DNA from: DATEPR01 sp036503065 | GTDB lineage: Bacteria; Actinomycetota; Actinomycetes; Mycobacteriales; Pseudonocardiaceae | Reading direction: 5' to 3' | Assembly: GCA_036503065.1 (NCBI GenBank) | Contig: DASXXM010000060.1 | Location: 1 to 6,560 of the forward strand | DNA length: 6,560 nt | Shown here: positions 5,609-6,560 of the stretch, piece by piece | Layout of the letters: each line of letters starts with the position of its first letter | Position numbering within the stretch: the first letter of the stretch is position 1 | Program-made: the position numbers and the translations under genes | Notes under the pieces: generated by a model | Database searches by the model: none | Told to the model about the DNA's origin: nothing | The model's input: only the letters and a program-made list of their open reading frames with translations

Positions 5609-5637
5609 AGGGTGGTCCCGCGAAACCCGCGTGTCAA
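5609..5637 (-). promoter_or_regulatory. Candidate promoter of the monooxygenase gene
   Basis: On the minus strand a consensus -35 box TTGACA occupies 5637-5632. At 17 bp spacing it is followed by CACCCT (5614-5609), a weak -10 that keeps only the A at position 2 and the T at position 6. Transcription would begin near 5602, directly before the inverted repeat at 5600-5585. The -35 match is strong and the -10 is weak. Another AT-rich -10 (around GATATT, 5606-5601) is possible, but it lies too far from this -35. Confidence 0.4.
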
Positions 5638-5643
5638 GCCGGA

Positions 5644-5659
5644 TACGCTGAACGGGTTA
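5644..5659 (+). promoter_or_regulatory. Candidate -10 box of gltX
   Basis: TACGCT (5644-5649) fits TANNNT and ends 9 nt before the gltX ATG, so the transcript would have little or no 5' leader. No Shine-Dalgarno is seen before the ATG, which agrees with a leaderless start. No convincing -35 was found near 5620-5626. The box lies beside the TTGACA of the divergent monooxygenase promoter, so the two promoters may interfere with each other. Confidence 0.35.
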
Positions 5660-6560
5660 TGGATGAGCGCAGCGCAGTTCCCGTCCGGGCCCGGTTCTCC
5701 CCGTCGCCCACCGGCATCCCGCACGTCGGCATCATGCGGACGGCCCTGTTCAACTGGGCGTTCGCCCGGCACAACCAGGGCACGTTCGTCTTCCGCATCG
5801 AGGACACCGACGCGGCACGGGACTCGGAATCCAGCTATGAGGCCCTGCTGGACGCGTTGCGCTGGCTCGGGCTGGACTGGGACGAGGGCGTCGAGGTCGG
5901 CGGCCCGTACGGTCCGTACCGGCAGAGCGAGCGCCGAGCCATCCACACCGACGTGGCGCACAAGCTGTTCGCGGCCGGCGAACTCTACGAGTCGTACGCC
6001 ACCGGCGACGAGGTCGAGGCGCGGCACCGCGCCGCGGGCCGCGACCCCAAACTGGGCTACGACAACGCCGACCGTGACCTGACCGAACAGCAGCGCGCCG
6101 CGTACCGGGCCGACGGCCGGGAACCCGTGCTGCGGCTGCGCATGCCGGACGAGGACATCACGTTCACCGACCTGGTGCGCGGCGAGATCACGTTCCGGGC
6201 CGGCAACGTGCCCGACCCGGTCCTGGTCCGGGCCAACGGAGATCCGCTCTACACCCTCACCAACCCGGTGGACGACGCGCTGATGCGCATCACCCACGTG
6301 CTGCGCGCCGAGGACCTGCTGCCGTCGACGCCGCGCCAGATCGCGCTCTACGCGGCGCTGCGGCGGATCGGGATCACCGACTTCACACCCGCGTTCGGGC
6401 ACCTGCCGCTGGTGAGTGGCGAAGGCAATCGCAAACTGTCCAAGCGGGATCCCGAGACCAACCTGTTCCTGTACCGGGACCGTGGCTTCCTGCCCGAGGG
6501 CCTGCTCAACTACCTGGCGCTGCTGGGCTGGTCGATCGCGGACGACCGCGACGTCTTCAG
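5659..6560 (+). CDS. gltX: Glutamyl-tRNA synthetase, N-terminal part (partial at window end)
   Basis: The first 300 codons of a class I aminoacyl-tRNA synthetase that charges tRNA-Glu (and, in bacteria lacking GlnRS, often tRNA-Gln for later amidation) are present; the family is usually about 480-500 residues. The catalytic Rossmann domain opens with RFSPSPTGIPHVGIMRTAL, where HVGI (22-25) is the HIGH signature, followed by FRIEDTDAARD. The second signature, KMSKS, appears as KLSKR at 259-263. The insertion that carries a Cys zinc cluster in some proteobacterial enzymes has no cysteines here (YESYATGDEVEARH), so this looks like the zinc-free type. The ATG at 5659 is preferred because MDERSAVPVRARFSPSPTG gives the usual short N-terminus. 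The anticodon-binding domain lies beyond the window. It is transcribed divergently from the monooxygenase gene, and no frameshift is seen. Confidence 0.95.
   Translation, partial: MDERSAVPVRARFSPSPTGIPHVGIMRTALFNWAFARHNQGTFVFRIEDTDAARDSESSYEALLDALRWLGLDWDEGVEVGGPYGPYRQSERRAIHTDVAHKLFAAGELYESYATGDEVEARHRAAGRDPKLGYDNADRDLTEQQRAAYRADGREPVLRLRMPDEDITFTDLVRGEITFRAGNVPDPVLVRANGDPLYTLTNPVDDALMRITHVLRAEDLLPSTPRQIALYAALRRIGITDFTPAFGHLPLVSGEGNRKLSKRDPETNLFLYRDRGFLPEGLLNYLALLGWSIADDRDVF

Noticed and set aside
5617..5631. Short direct repeat cccgcg-aaa-cccgcg in the gltX/monooxygenase spacer
   Set aside because: The units are six bases of pure G/C and likely to recur by chance. There are only two copies, with no further support as a binding site.
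4683..5651. A 322-codon plus-strand frame opposite the monooxygenase
   Set aside because: The minus strand encodes a complete flavoprotein with the GxGxxG, DG and GD motifs in order; the plus-strand frame is its shadow.
5440..6402. A 320-codon minus-strand frame across the gltX start
   Set aside because: It runs antisense to the HIGH and KLSKR regions of gltX and crosses the divergent promoter region; no motif supports it.

Overview
The window is high-GC DNA with strongly G/C-ending codons, frequent GTG starts and almost no intergenic space. This points to an actinobacterium. The gene content (leuB, an actinobacterial-type citramalate synthase, and a fumarylacetoacetase-fold gene close to gltX) would fit the Pseudonocardiaceae or relatives, but that placement is inferred from family resemblance and was not tested.

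Layout. Positions 2-292 are the 3' end of leuB (3-isopropylmalate dehydrogenase), followed by a strong hairpin at 300-339 that probably ends its transcript. Positions 340-531 form a leader region. It holds a 14-codon leader peptide (393-437) containing Leu-Val-Val-Met-Ile-Ile, then a GC-rich hairpin over its stop codon, then a textbook intrinsic terminator with a T tract (460-493). Behind it, preceded by a good Shine-Dalgarno, lies cimA (532-2172), citramalate synthase, the committing enzyme of the threonine-independent route to isoleucine. The arrangement reads as ribosome-mediated transcription attenuation of cimA by branched-chain amino acid supply.

Three plus-strand genes follow. They are a small lipoprotein of unknown function (2182-2547), a kinase-fold APH-family phosphotransferase (about 2591-3556) and a fumarylacetoacetate hydrolase-family enzyme (3566-4345). 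The lipoprotein and the hydrolase each start exactly 9 nt after the preceding TAG stop. In both cases that TAG forms the first half of a TANNNT -10 hexamer placed correctly for a leaderless mRNA.

The minus-strand gene 4335-5567 is a group A FAD-dependent monooxygenase that overlaps the hydrolase tail to tail by 11 bp. Its upstream region contains a TTGACA box and a perfect 6-4-6 inverted repeat, a candidate repressor operator, and is shared divergently with gltX (5659 to the window end), the N-terminal 300 codons of glutamyl-tRNA synthetase.

How the genes work together. LeuB and CimA belong to one metabolic module: citramalate made by CimA is processed by LeuCD and LeuB to 2-oxobutyrate, the isoleucine precursor. 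The lipoprotein, phosphotransferase, hydrolase and monooxygenase have no evident functional link to that pathway. The best candidate for something undescribed is the cimA attenuator. There are no mobile elements, CRISPR arrays, tRNA or rRNA genes visible, and no gene-free stretch longer than 300 bases.
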